Shown here: one piece after another, positions 8,917 to 12,606 of the stretch
How the letters are laid out: each line of letters starts with the position of its first letter
How positions within the stretch are numbered: position 1 is the first letter of the stretch
NCBI GenBank assembly: GCA_001970855.1
Contig: LSSN01001903.1
Location: 1-12,606 of the forward strand
DNA from: Smittium culicis
Taxonomy: Eukaryota; Kickxellomycota; Harpellomycetes; Harpellales; Legeriomycetaceae
Length of the DNA stretch: 12,606 nt
Direction: 5' to 3'
Notes under the pieces: model-generated
Seen by the model: only the letters and a program-made list of their open reading frames with translations
What the model was told of the DNA's origin: nothing
Databases searched by the model: none
Made by a program: the position numbers and the translations under genes

Positions 8917-10545
8917 TCACTACTTTATCACCGACCAGTTATTTTTATCCCCAATGTACAAACTTCTTATCTCTTAAATGATATTAACACTCGACCTCCT
9001 TCAAAAAAATTACACATTTTTTCTTCTAATTTAAATGAATTAATTTATATCACTTTTTTTGCCCTTATTTTTAACAAATTGATAACTATAATACGTTTAT
9101 ACATATGTCTACATCATATATGTTGATGTTTTCTCAATTTGTTGTGTATTTTTTACAGTATATAAATTACATATAAATATTTCAAATTTTGAAAAGATAA
9201 TAATAACAGGATATTATTTTTTTTATAGTATTAAATTCAAAGTATCACGCTCTTACGCCTAGAAAAATTGAAAAAAACTTATTGATGAATAAGAGCCAGT
9301 TTGATTTGTACTATAATTGATGAATCTAAGAGTTAAGGCTATTTAAAATTTATGAAATACTTCTATAAAAATTAAATCTTAACCGAAAATAGCTATTATT
9401 TATAAAGTCATTGAAAGCGTATATATTTGGTTCTCGACCTCCCACTAATAACATTGTCTCGAGCCCTTATAAGAATTTAGTATAAGGAATCAAAAGTCAT
9501 AACTTATTAAATTTAAATTGATACCAAATTTTATAAGCTATGAGAGTTGAATTTTGGTAACATTCCAAATGATTTTATATATATACATTTATCAGAGTCG
9601 ATCACCTTACAAACCTCAATGTTTATTAGGTTAATTTAATTTTGACTTATAAAATTAAAGCCAGGTTTTCTCGCCCAAACAAAATGTATTAACCCTTTTC
9701 CGACCAACACTCTTTTAAAAAAACTTATTCATTAATTCGTCAGCGATTTTAAATATTTATATTATTTGCTAATATCCAACTTCAAGCCTATACTTTATGT
9801 GGTTATGAATTTATTTATTTTTATTGAACACAGTTGGCTATATTTGTTAGATCAGTAATAGTCTACCGCCTGGGAAATATTTAAATTGTATATTGGAATC
9901 ACAAGTTAATTAAAAAAAAATCCTCGAATTCAACTCTATCAAATGAGTGGCGATAAAAAAGTATGAAATTATACTGAGATGATACTGACCTTTTTGTAAC
10001 AGCTAATTACACAAAACACATAATCATATAGCAAACTTTGTTTATTGCGATTAACCTAAAAGTGCCTTGTAATCCTTCCCGATATAGACAGGTTATTATT
10101 CATAACTGATTTCAAAAACACTGAATTGATCATTTTTCTGCTTTTAAATATTAAATCTATCTCGTTGTAATTAAATTAATGATAAATATTCTAATATTTA
10201 AAATTTAAAATAAGTTATGGCGTTTACAGCTATGTGTGGCTACCATCACAAATGTACCTATATCAAAGGAATATATATTTATTGCATTTTCACTCTGAAA
10301 TTATAGTTAAAAATTAAAATAAAAATTAACTCATCTCAAGGTATATACAAATAGATTAATATATATTAGAGACATATTATAAAAAAGCATCAAAATGATA
10401 AGTTAACGCCTAAAATACTTGCCTTCAACTGAATGAGTAATGTTTTTTTCTCTTTCTCAGAGTTATTAAACATCATTTAAAAGTATACTAAAATCTGTTA
10501 TAAAATATTTAAAAAGTTATTAAAAAATTCAAAAAAAAATTTTTT

Positions 10546-10602
10546 CAACTGGTCCCCCTCTGCCGCTCTAGCAGCTCCATACCCATTGGACATTGGTTCA
10601 AA
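10546..10602. other. Isolated GC-rich patch
   Basis: About 55% G+C over some 57 bases, flanked by sequence that is mostly A and T. It includes GGTCCCCCTCTGCCGCTC and CAGCTCC, and ends in GGTTCAAAG, which resembles a tRNA B box. No tRNA fold can be drawn around it. It may be a fragment of an inserted element or of a gene; identity unknown. Confidence 0.5.
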
Positions 10603-11851
10603 GAGAATAAGTAATGTTATATGAAAAATAAATTAAGGCATAGAAAAAAGGGTTCCCAATATATTAAAGGAATGATCATATAAATCAAATTTTGAAACAA
10701 ATTTTATATAGATAAACGGATTAATACACGAAAAGAAAGTAGTGAATATATGCTATAAATTTACTGAACTCGATAGATTAAAATCCTATTTTTTTGAATA
10801 CCGATTAGTATAATAAAAACTATTAAAGTACATTTAAAAAATTTAAATAATCTATTAAGTTTTTCTTTTCAACCTACTCTCCTTCCTTTCTAATTAGGTC
10901 AATCTATACCAGAAATTTGTTTCAAATAAGAGCCATAGGTTATTCATAGACATTATTATTTTCAAAAAAAAAAACATAAAATTAGTAGAAAAAAATTAAT
11001 TTTAAGAAAAGGGTCGACGATGAGGTAAATCAAAGCAACAGAAAGGGGGTAAAGAGGAGAAAAAAATGAAATAAATAAAATAATACTGAATACATTAATA
11101 CGATAGAAGGCAGAAACCTTGAAAAGCCAAAAAAATTGCATATATGAGTATTTTGTGAATATTTCCAAATATTGACTCTATTAACGTTAAATTTTTTTGG
11201 TTAAGAGGATTAAAAAAAATAAAAGATTAATTAATTGGTGATTAAACTATAGCATAGATTTTACGAAGTTTTTGAAGGAATTTATTTCTAATAAAATGAC
11301 CAAAAAATAATTTTCAAGATTCAATATGATATAAAATTTTCGGCAAATAGTAGAAATAAAAACCAGAGTTTTGACGATGAGATTTAAACACGACATTTTT
11401 TTATTTCAAAGGATAAACTGATTATTGTTTATTTTTTTTCCTTCTAATATGTACTATATTTTTCATGAATATGTGAACAGAATATCCCTTTATTTAAAAT
11501 TTTTAAATTTATCATTATATTGTTTTTCCTTTTGGAGTTTATATATCAAATCTTATTATTTCATAGCTAGATTGTTAAACATGTGTGTATGTTTAGTATA
11601 TCTATACTCTAAACTCCGCGATATCTAATAGCGTATAATTATTGGAATTTTATTTAAAAATTTATCATGTTTAACTTTTACTTTATTCTAACACATATAT
11701 TTGATTTACTGTAGTAAATCATAGAAACAATAGAATGAAAATTTTCTGAGTTAAAAAGATACTATTTTTGATTTTAAAAACGCATTATATTATAAATATT
11801 GATGAAAATTATTCTTTGTATAAAATTTAAATAAAGTAATTTTATGAAAGC

Positions 11852-11889
11852 GGAGCTTAGCCAAGCGCTAAAACAAATACAACAGCTCC
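11852..11889. repeat. Nested hairpin
   Basis: GGAGCT (11852-11857) pairs perfectly with AGCTCC (11884-11889). Inside, TAGC (11858-11861) stacks directly on the outer stem's 5' arm and pairs with GCTA (11867-11870) around a five-base loop. A C-poor AAACAAATACAAC strand completes the ring. It is GC-richer than its surroundings and could be part of a small RNA, but no known class is recognised. Confidence 0.5.
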
Positions 11890-12377
11890 TAATAAGAACT
11901 ATATTTATAATAAAAGAAAGGATCAACCTAAATTTTTTACAAAGAATTTTATGATAAATGCGAGTTTTTTAATATAAAAAAAATTCTATCTTTTATTTGA
12001 AATTTTTTATGATTCATAAAGTTTATTTTATTTAGTTTTACTTATTTTTATTTAAATTATTCACTTTCTACTATTCTTCTTTATTCTAGATTATCCTTTA
12101 CATTTATTTTTTAATTTTGGCTTTTACTACTACTTTCGTTTAAGTTTTATACAATATTAATGGCAAGAATTTTAGCAATTGGGATAAAATAAGCTATGAA
12201 TTATGACAATTTTTTACTTAAATGAAAAGGAAAATAAAATAAAATTTTAAAAATCATCTGATAACAATCCAAACTCTAAAATAAAACAATTTTTTCTATA
12301 TTAAATAAGACCCAGATAAAAATCCTACAACCTAAAATAAAGAGATAGGTGGAGTATTGGAATACTTAGATAATTTC

Positions 12378-12432
12378 CCTCCTAACATGAATCTTTTATA
12401 TTTATTATTATTATTATATACTGTTAAGGAGG
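12378..12432. repeat. Imperfect inverted repeat next to the terminal array
   Basis: CCTCCTAACA (12378-12387) is complementary to TGTTAAGGAGG (12422-12432), with one extra A. The loop is 34 bases of A/T that includes five TTA units (12402-12416). It ends 19 bases before the hexamer array. Confidence 0.65.
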
Positions 12433-12451
12433 CGTCTTAGAACATTAATAT

Positions 12452-12606
12452 TTAGTCTTAGTCTTAGTCTTAGTCTTAGTCTTAGTCTTAGTCTTAGTCT
12501 TAGTCTTAGTCTTAGTCTTAGTCTTAGTCTTAGTCTTAGTCTTAGTCTTAGTCTTAGTCTTAGTCTTAGTCTTAGTCTTAGTCTTAGTCTTAGTCTTAGT
12601 CTTAGT
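12452..12606 (+). repeat. (TTAGTC)n terminal array, candidate telomere
   Basis: Twenty-five perfect TTAGTC units plus TTAGT fill the last 155 bases with no variant unit. A single extra TCTTAG lies just before it at 12435-12440. The TTAG-bearing strand runs 5' to 3' toward the end, as at a right-hand telomere, and the array reaches the window edge, after a long gene-free stretch. The unit resembles the known TTAGGC and TTAGGG repeats, and TTAGTC also occurs inside the longer Yarrowia telomere unit. It lacks the usual G run, however. An ordinary microsatellite that broke the assembly is the alternative. Confidence 0.7.

Larger units (their letters stand above)
8917..12377. other. Gene-free subtelomere-like region
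   Basis: About 3.5 kb without a supportable gene, AT-rich, with stops in all frames. The few open frames of 60-70 codons are made of F, I, L, K, N and Y, as expected from AT-rich noise. The first 80 bases after the YL1 stop are C-rich (8941-9000: 16 C, 3 G) and belong to its 3' region. Two islands stand out and are listed separately: a GC-rich patch at 10546-10602 and a nested hairpin at 11852-11889. Position between the last gene and the terminal array makes it subtelomeric if the array is a telomere. Confidence 0.6.

Noticed and set aside
10962..11168. Minus-strand 68-codon hydrophobic open frame
   Set aside because: It is made almost only of F, I, L, S and Y encoded by A/T-rich codons; apparent membrane segments arise readily from such DNA.
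11425..11628. Plus-strand 67-codon hydrophobic open frame
   Set aside because: Same AT-driven composition, no conserved motif and no supporting context.

Overview
The window looks like the end of a chromosome or scaffold from a very AT-rich eukaryote with short spliceosomal introns. I infer a fungus, possibly an early-diverging one: KMO (kynurenine 3-monooxygenase) carries a fungus-like dipeptide context after its ADP-binding strand, the introns are 67-124 bp with GT...TAG ends, and the second gene is a SWR1-complex subunit. Lineage cannot be fixed from this sequence alone.

Layout. Positions 1-149 (minus) hold the open end of a possible gene that runs off the left edge. About 180-3300 is gene-free and AT-rich with simple repeats. 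About 3370-4056 (minus) holds a heavily decayed stretch whose one reading frame recalls, in order, reverse transcriptase, RNase H and the integrase zinc-binding region of Ty3/gypsy-type retroelements. At 4539-6310 (plus) there is an intact four-exon KMO gene, rebuilt here to 487 residues, with a TATA box and three short direct repeats upstream. At 7338-8916 (plus) there is a five-exon gene for a YL1/Swc2/VPS72-type H2A.Z chaperone, rebuilt to 397 residues. Only the last exon of each gene is a long plain ORF, so the full genes show only after splicing. From 8917 to about 12377 no gene is visible.

The right edge is a perfect array of 25.8 copies of the hexamer TTAGTC running to the last base, in the orientation expected of a right-hand telomere. 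If this is the telomere, the repeat is unusual: it has no G run and equal G and C content. It is the most interesting feature here.

The two genes have unrelated jobs (tryptophan-to-NAD metabolism and chromatin remodelling). They are separated by about 1 kb on the same strand and nothing suggests they are co-regulated. The + strand is G-rich and C-poor left of KMO and tends to be C-rich to its right, so strand composition switches close to the KMO promoter.
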